DNA from: Qipengyuania sp. ABI-127-1
Lineage (GTDB): Bacteria; Pseudomonadota; Alphaproteobacteria; Sphingomonadales; Sphingomonadaceae
DNA: 64,000 bases
Assembly: GCA_022953095.1 (NCBI GenBank)
Contig: JALJCR010000001.1
Coordinates: forward strand, 964,501 to 1,028,500
Direction of reading: 5' to 3'
Below the pieces are notes generated by a model, which had not been told where the DNA came from, searched no databases, and saw only the letters and a program-made list of their open reading frames with translations. Below, piece after piece: positions 33,546 to 42,236 of this stretch (the first letter of the stretch is position 1; each line of letters opens with the position of its first letter). The position numbers and the translations under genes were made by a program.

Positions 33546-34544
33546 CTATTCCATCGTGACGACGAGCTTGCCGATAGCGCCCCGGTTCTCCAGCTTCGCG
33601 ATGGCTTCATGCGCGCGCTCGATGGGGTAGGTTTCGCTTACCAGCGGCTCGATCTTGCCGGCCTTCCACAGATCGAAGAGCTCCTCGATATTCGCCTGGT
33701 TGCGTTCGGGTTCGCGCGCCGTGAAGGCGCCCCAGAACACGCCCCGGATGTCGCAGCTCTTCAACAGGGTCAGGTTGAGTGGCATCTTGGCAATTCCCGC
33801 CGGAAACCCGACGACGAGGAAGCGGCCTTCCCAAGCGATCGAACGCAGCGCGGGTTCGGAATAGTCGCCACCAACGATGTCGTAGACGATATCGGCGCCG
33901 TTCGGACCGACCGCCGCCTTGAAGTCGCTTGCGAGCTGTTTGGAAGTGCCCTTGTCGAACGGTGCGCGTGGGTAGATCACGACTTCGTCGGCCCCCGCCT
34001 TCCTGGCAACTTCGCCTTTCTCCTCGGTCGAGACCGCTGCAACCACACGGCAGCCATAGGCCTTGGCCAGTTCGACCGCCGACAGGCCGACTCCACCCGC
34101 AGCACCCAGCACGAGTACGGTATCGCCCTCCTTGATCTCGCCGCGATCCTTGAGCCCGTGAATGGTCGTGCCGTAAGTCATCAGCAGGGCGCTGGCCTTC
34201 ACCAGATCGATCCCCTCGGGCACCTTGAACAGGCGCGCGGCTGCCACGGCGACCTTTTCCTGCAAGCCGCCATTGCCGACGCCGCACATGACCTTGTCGC
34301 CCACGGCGAAGCCTTCGACTCCTTCGCCCAGCGCTTCGATGGTGCCGGAAATCTCACCCCCCGGCGCGAAGGGGCGGGGTGGCTTGAACTGATACAGATC
34401 GCGAATGATCAGCGTGTCGGGAAAATTGATCGCGCAGGCGACGACCTTGACCAGGACTTCGCCCTTGCCGGGGGTAGGCTCGTCGATTTCTTCCACCACG
34501 AGGGTTTCGGGGCCACCGACTTCCTTCGAAAGGACTGCCTTCAC
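33546..34544 (-). CDS. NADPH:quinone oxidoreductase (zeta-crystallin type)
   Basis: 332 residues of the MDR superfamily lacking zinc ligands. It has the GroES-like N-terminal domain with [17 protein letters not shown] and [16 protein letters not shown], then the Rossmann motif [19 protein letters not shown] (near residue 150). It reduces quinones or enones with NADPH. The start overlaps the leuD stop by four bases (ATGA), so it is coupled to the leucine operon, although its reaction has no known part in leucine synthesis. Confidence 0.9.
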   Translation of the reverse strand: MKAVLSKEVGGPETLVVEEIDEPTPGKGEVLVKVVACAINFPDTLIIRDLYQFKPPRPFAPGGEISGTIEALGEGVEGFAVGDKVMCGVGNGGLQEKVAVAAARLFKVPEGIDLVKASALLMTYGTTIHGLKDRGEIKEGDTVLVLGAAGGVGLSAVELAKAYGCRVVAAVSTEEKGEVARKAGADEVVIYPRAPFDKGTSKQLASDFKAAVGPNGADIVYDIVGGDYSEPALRSIAWEGRFLVVGFPAGIAKMPLNLTLLKSCDIRGVFWGAFTAREPERNQANIEELFDLWKAGKIEPLVSETYPIERAHEAIAKLENRGAIGKLVVTME

Positions 34545-35146
34545 GCTGCATCTCTCCTGCTTGGTTTATCGAGCCAGGGCATGGCGCCCTGGCGCATTTG
34601 TTCGTGTTTCGTAATCGCGCTTTCGCTGCCGAGCGTCAGGCCGATTTCGTCGAGGCCTTCGAGTAGGCACCGCTTGCGGAACGGGTCGATCGCGAAAGTG
34701 AACCGGTCCTGGAACGGTGTGGTGACGACCTGGTTTTCGAGGTCGATCGCGATTGGCTGATCCTTCGCGACCTCGAGCAGGCGATCGACCTGTTCCTGCG
34801 GCAATTCGACTGCAAGGATGCCGTTCTTGAAGGCATTGCCCGCGAAGATGTCGGAAAAGCTCGGCGCGATGACTGCGGTCAGACCCATGTCGAGCATGGC
34901 CCATGCCGCATGTTCGCGGCTCGACCCGCAACCGAAATTGTCGCCCGCGATAAGGATCGGCGCATGTGCGAAATCCTCCACGTCGAAGGGATTGCACGGC
35001 GCCGCGCGGATGGTTTCGAACGCACCCTTGCCCAGGCCTTCGCGGCTGACGGTCTTGAGCCAGTGCGCAGGAATGATCACGTCGGTATCGATATTCTTGA
35101 GGCCGAGCGGGATCGCGCGGCCTTCGATGGTCGAGACAGCTTTCAT
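34541..35146 (-). CDS. leuD: 3-isopropylmalate dehydratase small subunit
   Basis: 201 residues. The LeuD signatures are [31 protein letters not shown] and [19 protein letters not shown]. With LeuC it isomerises 2- to 3-isopropylmalate in leucine synthesis. Its ATG overlaps the stop of the metallo-hydrolase gene upstream (TAATG), and its stop overlaps the oxidoreductase gene, so translation is coupled throughout. leuC is separated from it by two extra genes. Confidence 0.95.
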   Translation of the reverse strand: MKAVSTIEGRAIPLGLKNIDTDVIIPAHWLKTVSREGLGKGAFETIRAAPCNPFDVEDFAHAPILIAGDNFGCGSSREHAAWAMLDMGLTAVIAPSFSDIFAGNAFKNGILAVELPQEQVDRLLEVAKDQPIAIDLENQVVTTPFQDRFTFAIDPFRKRCLLEGLDEIGLTLGSESAITKHEQMRQGAMPWLDKPSRRDAA

Positions 35147-35982
35147 TATCTGGCGCTCTTGGGAAAGGTGGGTAGTCGGCCGAGGTGACGCGGGTCGTGC
35201 TGGATTACCACGGTCGCATCGAGATTGTCGGCCATCTGGTCGAAGCGGTGAAACGATGCCAGCGTGTCCGCCCGGTCGGTATTGAACACAGGGACACCCT
35301 TGTTTTCGATCTGCTCTTCGAAATGGTAGAGATCGCCGGTGAGCATGAAGGTGCCCGATTGCGGCAGCTCGACCACAAGCGATTTGTGTCCCGGCGTGTG
35401 GCCGTGCATCGCCACCATGCGCACGGAACCATCGCCGAACACGTCGTGATCGGCGGTAATACGCGTCACTTTACCACTGGCACCGTCGGCAAGCCATTGG
35501 GCGAGCTGGGCACGGGTTGCTTCCATCTGGCCCGAAGCGACGGCTTCCGCATCGCCGCGCCCGATCAGCAGCTCTGCATCGGGAAAGCCCGCTGCCTGGC
35601 CTATGTGATCGTCGTGGTAGTGGCTGATCCCGATATAGGTGACATCGGCCGGGGCCACATCGATCTGGGCGAGTTGTTCCGCAATGGTCTTTTCGACGCT
35701 CAGCGTGAATACCCACTGGGTCGCGCTGGTGCCTTTCAACGCAGCAGGCAGGCCGGCATCCCAGAGCAGATATCTGTCGCCATTTCGGATCAGGTAGCAG
35801 CTATCGGTCAGCGTGCGCGGCTCTCCATCGTAGAGATGTGTGTCGGAGAAGGGCGCCGCGTCGCTCAACTCGATCGTGCCGCAATCGAGCCGCCACATTT
35901 CGATATCGGCCGTTTCCTGAGCTGCGGTGGGCACGGCAAAGCCCGCCAGCAGCGTGGCCAGCAAAATTGATTTCGGCGACAT
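35146..35982 (-). CDS. Secreted metallo-beta-lactamase-fold hydrolase (AHL-lactonase-like)
   Basis: 278 residues from the ATG at 35982, preceded by GGGGGAGAG. The signal peptide ([22 protein letters not shown]) indicates export to the periplasm. Zinc ligands are in [29 protein letters not shown] and the late VIQHDP. It resembles the N-acyl-homoserine lactonase group, but a periplasmic form suggests an extracellular lactone or ester substrate. It lies within the leu operon, between a small membrane-protein gene and leuD, coupled to leuD by a one-base overlap. Confidence 0.85.
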   Translation of the reverse strand: MSPKSILLATLLAGFAVPTAAQETADIEMWRLDCGTIELSDAAPFSDTHLYDGEPRTLTDSCYLIRNGDRYLLWDAGLPAALKGTSATQWVFTLSVEKTIAEQLAQIDVAPADVTYIGISHYHDDHIGQAAGFPDAELLIGRGDAEAVASGQMEATRAQLAQWLADGASGKVTRITADHDVFGDGSVRMVAMHGHTPGHKSLVVELPQSGTFMLTGDLYHFEEQIENKGVPVFNTDRADTLASFHRFDQMADNLDATVVIQHDPRHLGRLPTFPKSAR

Positions 35983-36008
35983 GTTTCTCTCCCCCTTGGC
36001 GTGCGAAC

Positions 36009-36167
36009 TCAATCGGTTTCGGGATTCTCCCCCGAGGGAATAGGCCCCGGCTGTTTCGGGGCGTTCTTCCTTTCCTTGCGCTTGTTCGCATAGAGCAGGG
36101 CTGCGGCGACGGCGGCGGAGCCGATGGCTCCGGCGATAGCGGCTTTTCCGGAGAGCTTTTTGGTCAT
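36009..36167 (-). CDS. Small 52-residue membrane protein between leuC and leuD
   Basis: An open frame with GAGGGAAC directly before its ATG, 13 bases after the leuC stop. The product starts MTKKLSGKAAIAGAIGSAAV, continues as an Ala-rich transmembrane helix (residues 9-27) and then a strongly basic stretch (ANKRKERKN) and a polar Pro/Glu tail. This positive-inside layout predicts an N-out single-span peptide. It lies 26 bases before the exported hydrolase. I recall tiny proteins at this position in related genomes labelled isopropylmalate isomerase by proximity only. The function is unknown. Confidence 0.65.
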   Translation of the reverse strand: MTKKLSGKAAIAGAIGSAAVAAALLYANKRKERKNAPKQPGPIPSGENPETD

Positions 36168-36180
36168 GTTCCCTCAATGG

Positions 36181-37632
36181 TTAGCAGTCATCGGCTTGGC
36201 AAGGGGGCAGCTTGCGTACATCGGTGAGACGCCCGGTGACAGCGGCGGCGGCGGCCATGGCGGGGCTGACGAGATGCGTTCGCGCCCCCGGCCCCTGGCG
36301 GCCCACGAAATTGCGGTTGCTGGTCGAAGCGCAGCGTTCGCCCGGCGGTACCTTGTCCGGGTTCATAGCAAGACAGGCGGAACAGCCCGGTTCGCGCCAT
36401 TCGAACCCTGCATTCGTGAAAATGCGATCGAGTCCCTCGGCTTCTGCCTGTCGCTTCACAAGACCCGAACCGGGCACGACAATGGCCCAGCGCACGCTTG
36501 GCGCCTTGGTGCGTCCGTTCAGCACTTCCGCGGCGGCGCGCAAATCTTCGATCCGGCTGTTGGTGCAGCTCCCGATAAAGATGTTCTCGACCGCGATGTC
36601 CTCGATCAGGGTCTCAGGCGCGAGGCCCATGTAATCGAGGCTTTTCCTGGCCGCTTCCTGCTTGGACGGATCGGCGAAACTATCGGGAGAAGGGACGCGA
36701 CCGCCCACGGGCACTACGTCTTCGGGGCTCGTGCCCCAACTGACCGTAGGCTCGACATCGGCGGCGTCGATGACGATCGACTTGTCGAAGGCCGCCCCCT
36801 CGTCGGTGGCAAGCGAACGCCACCATTCCACGGCACGATCCCAGTCCTCGCCCTTGGGTGCGTAGGGCTTGCCTTGGAGATAGGCGAACACCTTGTCGTC
36901 GGGCGCGATCAGGCCTGCGCGCGCACCGCCTTCGATGCTCATATTGCAGACGGTCAACCGGCCCTCGACGCTCATCTCTTCGAAAACGCGCCCGCGATAT
37001 TCGATCACATGGCCCGTACCGCCGGCGGTTCCGATCACGCCGATGATGTGCAGGATCAGATCCTTCGGGGTGACGCCGGGGCCGAGCGTGCCTTCGACGC
37101 GTATCTCCATCGATTTCGACTGGCGCAGCTGGAGAGTCTGCGTGGCCAGCACATGCTCGACTTCGCTCGTTCCGATGCCGAAGGCCAGCGCCCCCACGCC
37201 GCCATGCGCGGCGGTGTGGCTGTCGCCGCAGACGATGGTCGCGCCCGGCAGCGAAAAGCCCTGCTCCGGCCCGACGACGTGAACGATACCCTGCTCGGGC
37301 GCGATCGCATCGATATAGTCGATGCCGAAAGACGGTGCGTTGCGTTCCAGCGCGGCAAGCTGCGCGGCGCTTTGCGCGTCCTCGATCGGAAGCCGCGATC
37401 CGTCCGCCGCCACGCGCGCCGTCGTGGGCAGATTATGGTCGGGAACGGCAAGGGTAAGATCGGGACGCCGCACCTTGCGGCCTGCGAGGCGTAGCGCCTC
37501 GAAGGCTTGCGGGCTGGTGACCTCGTGAACGAGGTGGCGGTCGATATAGATCAGGCAGGTTCCGTCATCGAGCCGTTCGACAACGTGGCTGTCCCAAATC
37601 TTCTCGTAGAGTGTGCGCGGTTTGCTGGCCAT
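36181..37632 (-). CDS. leuC: 3-isopropylmalate dehydratase large subunit
   Basis: 483 residues from the ATG at 37632, which begins [18 protein letters not shown]. The [4Fe-4S] ligands are in [11 protein letters not shown] and [11 protein letters not shown]. Other aconitase-family motifs are [21 protein letters not shown] and [18 protein letters not shown]. It forms the isopropylmalate isomerase with LeuD. First gene of a five-gene unit (leuC, small membrane protein, metallo-hydrolase, leuD, quinone oxidoreductase). Confidence 0.95.
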   Translation of the reverse strand: MASKPRTLYEKIWDSHVVERLDDGTCLIYIDRHLVHEVTSPQAFEALRLAGRKVRRPDLTLAVPDHNLPTTARVAADGSRLPIEDAQSAAQLAALERNAPSFGIDYIDAIAPEQGIVHVVGPEQGFSLPGATIVCGDSHTAAHGGVGALAFGIGTSEVEHVLATQTLQLRQSKSMEIRVEGTLGPGVTPKDLILHIIGVIGTAGGTGHVIEYRGRVFEEMSVEGRLTVCNMSIEGGARAGLIAPDDKVFAYLQGKPYAPKGEDWDRAVEWWRSLATDEGAAFDKSIVIDAADVEPTVSWGTSPEDVVPVGGRVPSPDSFADPSKQEAARKSLDYMGLAPETLIEDIAVENIFIGSCTNSRIEDLRAAAEVLNGRTKAPSVRWAIVVPGSGLVKRQAEAEGLDRIFTNAGFEWREPGCSACLAMNPDKVPPGERCASTSNRNFVGRQGPGARTHLVSPAMAAAAAVTGRLTDVRKLPPCQADDC

Positions 37633-37723
37633 CGGGGCGGAGTGTGCGGCAGCTTTGCCACGCCTGCAAAAAGGCAAATCCAGAGTCTTCCAAACTTAAC
37701 CTATCTCTGCTCTATTAACAGGC

Positions 37724-38149
37724 ATGTCAGCAAAGCCATTTTCCTTCCCGATCAAAGTGATTCCCTCGGACATCGACTTCATGGGGCACGTGAACAATGC
37801 GCGCTATCTGAACTGGGTGCAGGATACAGTTCTGGCGCACTGGCAAAAGCTGGCCCCCGCAGAAGAGGTGGCCAGCAAGGCCTGGGTCGCGCTGAAGCAC
37901 GAAATCACCTACCGGAAACCTGCGTTCCTCGATGACGAGGTGATCGCCGAAACGGTGCTCGAGAAGATCGCCGGCGCGCGCAGTTTCTACAATACGGTGA
38001 TCCGCCGCGGGGAGGATGTGCTCGCCGAGGTGAAAAGCATGTGGTGCTGCATCGATGCCGAAAGCCTGCGGCCTGCGCGCATCAGCCGCGATGTGGCGGA
38101 AACCTTCTTTGGCCTTCCTCGCAAGCAGGAACCCTTTGCCGGCGAATAG
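37724..38149 (+). CDS. Acyl-CoA thioesterase (4HBT hot-dog family)
   Basis: 141 residues. The 4-hydroxybenzoyl-CoA thioesterase motif is clear: VIPSDIDFMGHVNNARYLNWVQD, with the catalytic-position Asp and the conserved HVNNARY. It hydrolyses acyl-CoA to free acid and CoA. It is divergent from leuC and followed by crtZ 51 bases downstream. The substrate is unknown. Confidence 0.9.
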   Translation: MSAKPFSFPIKVIPSDIDFMGHVNNARYLNWVQDTVLAHWQKLAPAEEVASKAWVALKHEITYRKPAFLDDEVIAETVLEKIAGARSFYNTVIRRGEDVLAEVKSMWCCIDAESLRPARISRDVAETFFGLPRKQEPFAGE

Positions 38150-38200
38150 TGCCTGCAAGTGGGCTTTGCCTGCGATGCGATAGCCTTTATACCGAGCATC

Positions 38201-38719
38201 ATGGATTTTCTGGTTCCCGCCCTTCTCGTCCTCGCCACCATCTTCGCGATGGAATGGGTGGCGTGGGCAAGCCACAAATACATCATGCATGGTTTCGGCT
38301 GGGGCTGGCACCGCGACCATCACGAACCGCACGACAAGATGTTCGAAAAGAACGATCTCTACGCCATCGTCGGCGCGGCAATGAGTATTTCGATGTTCGC
38401 GCTGGGGAGCGAATGGGTGATGGGTGAAAACGCCTGGTGGCCGGGCACGTGGATCGGCCTCGGCATCCTGTTTTACGGGGTCATTTATACCTTGGTTCAC
38501 GACGGGCTCGTCCATCAGCGCTATTTCAGATGGGTCCCGAAAAAGGGATATGCCAAGCGCCTGGTTCAGGCGCACAAACTGCATCATGCCACTGTCGGCA
38601 AGGAAGGCGGGGTGAGCTTCGGCTTCGTCTTCGCGCGCGATCCGGCCAAGCTGAAGGCGGAACTCAGGCGACAGCGCGAAGCAGGGATCGCCGTGGTCCG
38701 CGAAAGCGCCGGAGCCTGA
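38201..38719 (+). CDS. crtZ: Beta-carotene hydroxylase
   Basis: 172 residues from the ATG at 38201; a GTG at 38159 would add 14 residues not found in CrtZ. The His clusters of the membrane di-iron hydroxylase are all present: HKYIMHG, HRDHHEPHD, HDGLVHQRY and HKLHHA. About four transmembrane segments are present. It adds 3-hydroxyl groups to beta-carotene to give zeaxanthin, in the yellow-orange pigment pathway typical of Erythrobacteraceae. No other crt gene is in the window. Confidence 0.93.
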   Translation: MDFLVPALLVLATIFAMEWVAWASHKYIMHGFGWGWHRDHHEPHDKMFEKNDLYAIVGAAMSISMFALGSEWVMGENAWWPGTWIGLGILFYGVIYTLVHDGLVHQRYFRWVPKKGYAKRLVQAHKLHHATVGKEGGVSFGFVFARDPAKLKAELRRQREAGIAVVRESAGA

Positions 38720-38741
38720 GCCCATCTCCGATCCGCTCGAC

Positions 38742-39134
38742 TTGTCCGGCGATTGGGATGGCAGCTTCAGCTATCCCGGAGGCCTGGCAATCACGCCGTT
38801 TCGTGTGCGTATATCGGACAAGGGCGGACGGTTTTCCGGCTCGGTGATCGAACCGGATTTGTTCCAGCCAAAACGGACAATCGGTGCCGAGATTTCCGGC
38901 CATCGCGATGGCCGATCGGTCGATTTCACCAAGACCTACATCGATCCTGTGGAAGGCTACGAAAATCCGGTCGACTATGTCGGGCAGCTCTCCGGCGATG
39001 GAATGGTCGTCTCGGGAGTGTGGAGCCTGTTCGATATGAACGGGACATTCGAAATGCATCGCGAGGAGAAGGCGGCCTCCATGGAAAAGGCCGAGACCGC
39101 GCAAACGGTCCCGGCCTCGGGAATGCTCTTCTAA
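38742..39134 (+). CDS. Hypothetical protein
   Basis: About 130 residues, starting 22 bases after crtZ. The only usable start in range is a TTG at 38742, and the true start is uncertain. The sequence (LSGDWDGSFSYPGGLAITPF, FSGSVIEPDLFQP, GQLSGDGMVVSGVWSL, FEMHRE) suggests a small antiparallel beta-barrel with repeated Gly-Trp strands, and a Lys/Glu-rich tail. It has no signal peptide. Probably cotranscribed with crtZ. I do not recognise the family function. Confidence 0.65.
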   Translation: MSGDWDGSFSYPGGLAITPFRVRISDKGGRFSGSVIEPDLFQPKRTIGAEISGHRDGRSVDFTKTYIDPVEGYENPVDYVGQLSGDGMVVSGVWSLFDMNGTFEMHREEKAASMEKAETAQTVPASGMLF

Positions 39135-39161
39135 GTTTAACCGACCATATCTGGCGCGGGG

Positions 39162-39320
39162 TTACTTCGCGTAATTGACGTACAGCCCGTGAATCAGGCC
39201 CGGAATGAAGCCGAGCAGCGTGAGCACGAGGTTCAGAAGCGTCGTCCCGCCGAGGCCGTGTTTCAGGGCAACACCGAGCGGGGGCAGCAAGATGGTCGCG
39301 ATCAGAATGAGAATTGCCAT
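39162..39320 (-). CDS. YqaE/Pmp3-family small membrane protein
   Basis: 52 residues from the ATG at 39320, with AAGGAC before it. Two hydrophobic helices flank the family signature: ILIATILLPPLGVALKHG, then LNLVLTLLGFIPGLIHGLYV. Members are stress-induced plasma-membrane peptides that affect membrane potential and salt tolerance. It converges on the hypothetical gene after crtZ. Confidence 0.92.
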   Translation of the reverse strand: MAILILIATILLPPLGVALKHGLGGTTLLNLVLTLLGFIPGLIHGLYVNYAK

Positions 39321-39392
39321 TGAGGGTGTCCTTTCGTCTACCCTCCCGTCGTTCGTCAATTCAACGGCTTAGGACCTGCCCGGTTCCGAGAG

Positions 39393-39743
39393 TCACTCGT
39401 TGCGCGTCGCGATCCAGCCCCCGCAGATGACGAGTATGGCTATCGATATCCAGTACCAGGGATGGCCCAGCGTGTACCACGTGAACACCGCACCGGTCGC
39501 CATGGCGCCGATCGCCATGGTCTTGGCGCGGCGACTGATCGCGCGGCGTTCGCGCCAATCCTGCACCTGCGGTCCCCAATGCGGATGGTCGAGGATTTTC
39601 TGTTCCAGCTCCGGGCTCGACCGGGCAAAGAAATAGACGGCGAGCAAGAGGAACGGCACTGTCGGTACGATCGGCAGCGCTGCCCCGATCGCGCCCAATC
39701 CCAGCGCAACGAAGCCCAGACCCTTATAGACCGGGCGCTTCAT
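39393..39743 (-). CDS. YbaN/DUF454-family membrane protein
   Basis: 116 residues. It starts MKRPVYKGLGFVALGLGAIG and includes LPIVPTVPFLLLAVYFFARSSP, the DUF454 core, then HPHWGPQVQDWRERRAISRRAK and two more hydrophobic helices. Inner-membrane protein of unknown function. It begins one base after the sufE stop, so the two form a unit. Confidence 0.88.
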   Translation of the reverse strand: MKRPVYKGLGFVALGLGAIGAALPIVPTVPFLLLAVYFFARSSPELEQKILDHPHWGPQVQDWRERRAISRRAKTMAIGAMATGAVFTWYTLGHPWYWISIAILVICGGWIATRNE

Positions 39744-39744
39744 A

Positions 39745-40152
39745 TCATCCCGCTGCGATGCGCGCGGCGTGTTCTTTCACCAGTGCGATCATATTGGGCA
39801 CGCCTTGGGTGCGGTTGCTGGAAAGCTGGTTCTTGAGATCGAAGGGTTCGAGCACCGCGGCGATATCCATTTGTGCGACTTCACGCGCAGGCTGGTCCTG
39901 CACGGCGGAAATCACCAAGGCTACGATCCCTTTCGTGATCGCGGCATTGCTGTCGGCCAGGAAATGCAGCTTCTCTTCGGCGCCGGTGGGATAGACCCAG
40001 ACCTGCGCGCTGCAGCCCCGCACCAGAGTGGCATCGGTCTTGAGCGCTTGCGGCATGTCTTCAAGCTCGCGGCCAAGCTCGATCAGAAGCCGATAGCGTT
40101 CGTCGGCGTCGAGAAATTCGTATTCTTCGGCAATGTCGGAAAGTGTGCGCAT
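39745..40152 (-). CDS. sufE: SufE-family Fe-S cluster sulfur acceptor
   Basis: 135 residues. The sulfur-accepting Cys is in LVRGCSAQVWV (near residue 47). Also visible are EYEFLDADERYRLLIELGREL at the N-terminus and SSNRTQGVPNM at the C-terminus. SufE takes persulfide from SufS for iron-sulfur assembly. It lies 41 bases downstream of the last psp-linked gene on the same strand, and is followed by DUF454. Confidence 0.93.
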   Translation of the reverse strand: MRTLSDIAEEYEFLDADERYRLLIELGRELEDMPQALKTDATLVRGCSAQVWVYPTGAEEKLHFLADSNAAITKGIVALVISAVQDQPAREVAQMDIAAVLEPFDLKNQLSSNRTQGVPNMIALVKEHAARIAAG

Positions 40153-40193
40153 AGCGCGCCCTTAGCGGGCTGGTCGGCAAGCGTCCATCGACC

Positions 40194-40370
40194 TCAGCCG
40201 GACAGGCCGCCGGGACGGGTAAACGCGTAATATACGACATAGAACCAGCCGAAAAAGCCGTGGATCGCGGCCCAGATAATCGACTGGTGCAAACCCCAAC
40301 TGATCGCGACCGCGATGGCGCTGCCGAGGCCGATCCCGGCCCGCGCCGCATCGGTTCGCGCGACGCTCAC
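40194..40370 (-). CDS. 58-residue membrane protein at the end of the psp operon
   Basis: An open frame from a GTG at 40370 that overlaps the preceding stop (GTGA), with GGAG eight bases before it. The product begins MSVARTDAARAGIGLGSAIA and has one or two hydrophobic segments (AIAVAISWGLHQSIIWAAIHG and FGWFYVVYYAF) rich in Trp and Tyr, then a short polar tail. It lacks the PspB-type motif of its neighbours. The coupling implies translation as the last psp-operon gene. Function unknown. Confidence 0.7.
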   Translation of the reverse strand: MSVARTDAARAGIGLGSAIAVAISWGLHQSIIWAAIHGFFGWFYVVYYAFTRPGGLSG

Positions 40371-40609
40371 AGATCCACTCCGCTCGCGATCGCTTCGAGC
40401 TTCTTGATCCGCTCCTTCAGGTCGGAAAGCTCGATGCGTGCGGCACCGATCGATGAACCGCCATCGTGTTCCTCACTGCCGCGCGCGCGTTCCAGTTCCT
40501 GGCGTTTCAGGGCAAGCCAGCCATGCCAGGCCCTGAGCAGCGCACCCGCGACGATGGTCAGACCGACCAGCGATGCGCCTGCGATTATCATTGTCGGTTC
40601 GAACATCAC
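40367..40609 (-). CDS. PspB-like small membrane protein 5
   Basis: 80 residues from a GTG at 40609 (GGAGG seven bases before it); an ATG follows at 40606. One N-terminal transmembrane helix (IIAGASLVGLTIVAGALL) is followed by a basic/acidic region and a C-terminal helix ending RIKKLEAIASGVDL. That end matches the PspB C-terminal coiled-coil motif, but it stops right after it. It lies 28 bases after the preceding paralogue. Likely an inner-membrane member of the Psp complex. Confidence 0.75.
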   Translation of the reverse strand: MMFEPTMIIAGASLVGLTIVAGALLRAWHGWLALKRQELERARGSEEHDGGSSIGAARIELSDLKERIKKLEAIASGVDL

Positions 40610-40637
40610 CTCATGTCCTCCTTGAACCCTGCCGCCC

Positions 40638-40910
40638 TCAATCCGCCTGCTTGTCGCGCAGGGCTTCTATTTCGGCGGCGATCCTCTTCGTTTTGCGGGC
40701 ATCGAGCGAATTGCTGTCGGTCGCAATCCGTTCGAGCACCTTGATCCGTTCGCGCAGTTCCTCGATCTCGCGCCTTGTTTCGGCGTCGTCGGATGCTGCA
40801 CGGCTTTCATTGCCGTATTCATCGGTCACGATACCGTGCCTTGCGCGATTCCATTGGGTTACACCCCAGACCAGGATCGCGATGATCGCAACGATTACCC
40901 AACCGCTCAT
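40638..40910 (-). CDS. PspB-like small membrane protein 4
   Basis: 90 residues. One N-terminal transmembrane helix (VIVAIIAILVWGVTQW) precedes a charged linker and the coiled coil RERIKVLERIATDSNSLDA, then AAEIEALRDKQ. The motif matches PspB of E. coli (RERIQALESILDAEHP, recalled). It overlaps the previous gene by four bases (ATGA). This is one of five extra paralogues downstream of pspC. Confidence 0.8.
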   Translation of the reverse strand: MSGWVIVAIIAILVWGVTQWNRARHGIVTDEYGNESRAASDDAETRREIEELRERIKVLERIATDSNSLDARKTKRIAAEIEALRDKQAD

Positions 40911-41218
40911 TGCGTGTACTCCTGCGGCGCGGTGCGGTCTTCGATCTCCTGCAGGTCGCGCAATTCCTCGATCTGCGAAGCGAGCGCGTGATTGCTGTCG
41001 GTCGCGATCCGTTCGAGCACGCGGATGCGTTCTTCAAGCTTGCGATGATCGGCCGCGGCAATGCCGCCTCCGCTTTCGGCTTCGGCCTTGCGCGCCCTCA
41101 GTTCGGCCATCTTTTCCTCGTGAGCATTGGCGCGCCGGTGCGTGACATTGGCGAAGGTGAGGATGATGATGCCCGCAAGCAGGATGAAGGCGAAGATCAA
41201 GAACAGATCGCCGTCCAT
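40907..41218 (-). CDS. PspB-like small membrane protein 3
   Basis: 103 residues from the ATG at 41218, which overlaps the upstream stop (TGATG); a TTG one codon earlier is less likely. One transmembrane helix (LIFAFILLAGIIILTF), then an Ala/Glu-rich helix with AEESG-like linker and the motif EERIRVLERIATDSNHALA, followed by QIEELRDLQ. It is closest to paralogue 4. Predicted topology is N-terminus out with the coiled coil in the cytoplasm, as for PspB. Confidence 0.8.
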   Translation of the reverse strand: MDGDLFLIFAFILLAGIIILTFANVTHRRANAHEEKMAELRARKAEAESGGGIAAADHRKLEERIRVLERIATDSNHALASQIEELRDLQEIEDRTAPQEYTQ

Positions 41219-41526
41219 CAATTGGCCTCCCTGTCATCGCGCAGGCGATCGAATTCGGCGGTTAGATGATAACCGCTGTCGGTCACGATGCGTTCGACAT
41301 TACCGAGCCGGTCCTTGAGCGCGCCGAGCTCTGCGCGCAGTTCGGCGTTCTCTTGCGTCAGCAGCTTCACGCGTTCCACGGCCTGATCGTTTTTCGGGTA
41401 GACAGCCTTGCCCCAGCTGTTTTCGAGCGGGTAGCCGTTCTTGATCCGCATCCAGGTGGTAACCACCCAGCCCGTGGCCATTATGGCGACGCCGGAGATG
41501 ATCGCGGTTTCGGTCAGGAGTTCCAT
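41218..41526 (-). CDS. PspB-like small membrane protein 2
   Basis: 102 residues. One transmembrane helix (IISGVAIMATGWVVTTW), a loop with NGYPLENSWGKAVYPK, then a leucine-rich heptad helix (ERVKLLTQENAELRAELGAL) running into the motif RLGNVERIVTDSGYHLT and EFDRLRDD. The longer heptad region predicts a stronger coiled coil than in the others. It is coupled to both neighbours by one-base overlaps. Confidence 0.8.
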   Translation of the reverse strand: MELLTETAIISGVAIMATGWVVTTWMRIKNGYPLENSWGKAVYPKNDQAVERVKLLTQENAELRAELGALKDRLGNVERIVTDSGYHLTAEFDRLRDDREAN

Positions 41527-41834
41527 TACGCTCTTTCTCCCTGCTTGATGTCCAAAGCTACACCGCCATCGCGTTCCTCGACCGAGCGCTGGTCGCGCAG
41601 CGCTTCGATCTGGGTCGCCACGTCGTAGCCCTTGTCGGTCACGATACGTTCGAGGACGCGAACCCGATCTTCAAGGTCCTGCACCTTGCTGGCGTATTGC
41701 GCGGCCTTTTCGGCGGTAGCCTGGGCGGTGGTCTGGACGTTCATTTGCGCGAGCTTCTGCTGATGCTTGGTCCAAATCGCCACGATCGGGATCATCAGCG
41801 CGATGATCGGGACAAATACGCCGATATTTTCCAT
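41526..41834 (-). CDS. PspB-like small membrane protein 1
   Basis: 102 residues. An N-terminal transmembrane helix (VFVPIIALMIPIVAIW), then a Gln/Ala-rich helix (QTTAQATAEKAAQYAS) and the motif EDRVRVLERIVTDKGYDVA, then QIEALRDQRS. It starts 24 bases after pspC and overlaps the next gene by one base (TAATG). It shares the motif with PspB and the tail of PspC. Confidence 0.8.
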   Translation of the reverse strand: MENIGVFVPIIALMIPIVAIWTKHQQKLAQMNVQTTAQATAEKAAQYASKVQDLEDRVRVLERIVTDKGYDVATQIEALRDQRSVEERDGGVALDIKQGERA

Positions 41835-41858
41835 GGTTCCTCCCCCCTCCTGATGGCC

Positions 41859-42236
41859 TTAGCGGAGGCGTTCGATTTCAGCGGTCAGCCGCGGATTGCT
41901 GCTGACGTAAAAGGTCTCGACATCGGCCAGACGGCGATCGACATCCTTCATCCGGGCGCGGATTTCGCGGGCCGTGCGCTTCGGATTCTGACGGACGCGC
42001 TGCCAGTATTTGCTCTCGTCATGATCGACATAGAGGTGCGATGGCTTCTTGTTCAGCAGCAGACCGGCAATGAAGTAGAACGGTATGGTCGAACCGCCGG
42101 ACATGAAGGTCAGGCCGAGGAAGCCCAGGCGGACCCAGAAAACGTTGACGCCGGTATAGTCCGCGATGCCCGAGCAGACACCCATCAGTTTCGCATTCTG
42201 CTTGTCGCGGTAAAGCGTGGTACGGGGGCTGTTCAC
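41859..42236 (-). CDS. pspC: PspC-domain envelope stress protein
   Basis: 125 residues from a GTG at 42236 overlapping the pspB stop (GTGA). The PspC domain begins TLYRDKQNAKLMGVCSGIADYTGVNVFWVRL and has two hydrophobic stretches. The C-terminal helix ends RLADVETFYVSSNPRLTAEIERLR-like, matching the motif in PspB and its paralogues. PspC senses inner-membrane stress with PspB and recruits PspA from PspF. Confidence 0.92.
   Translation of the reverse strand: MNSPRTTLYRDKQNAKLMGVCSGIADYTGVNVFWVRLGFLGLTFMSGGSTIPFYFIAGLLLNKKPSHLYVDHDESKYWQRVRQNPKRTAREIRARMKDVDRRLADVETFYVSSNPRLTAEIERLR

Noticed and set aside
40194..40370. The 58-residue frame as another PspB paralogue
   Set aside because: It lacks the R-[IV]-x-x-[VL]-E-x-[IL] motif and has an aromatic-rich hydrophobic pattern instead.
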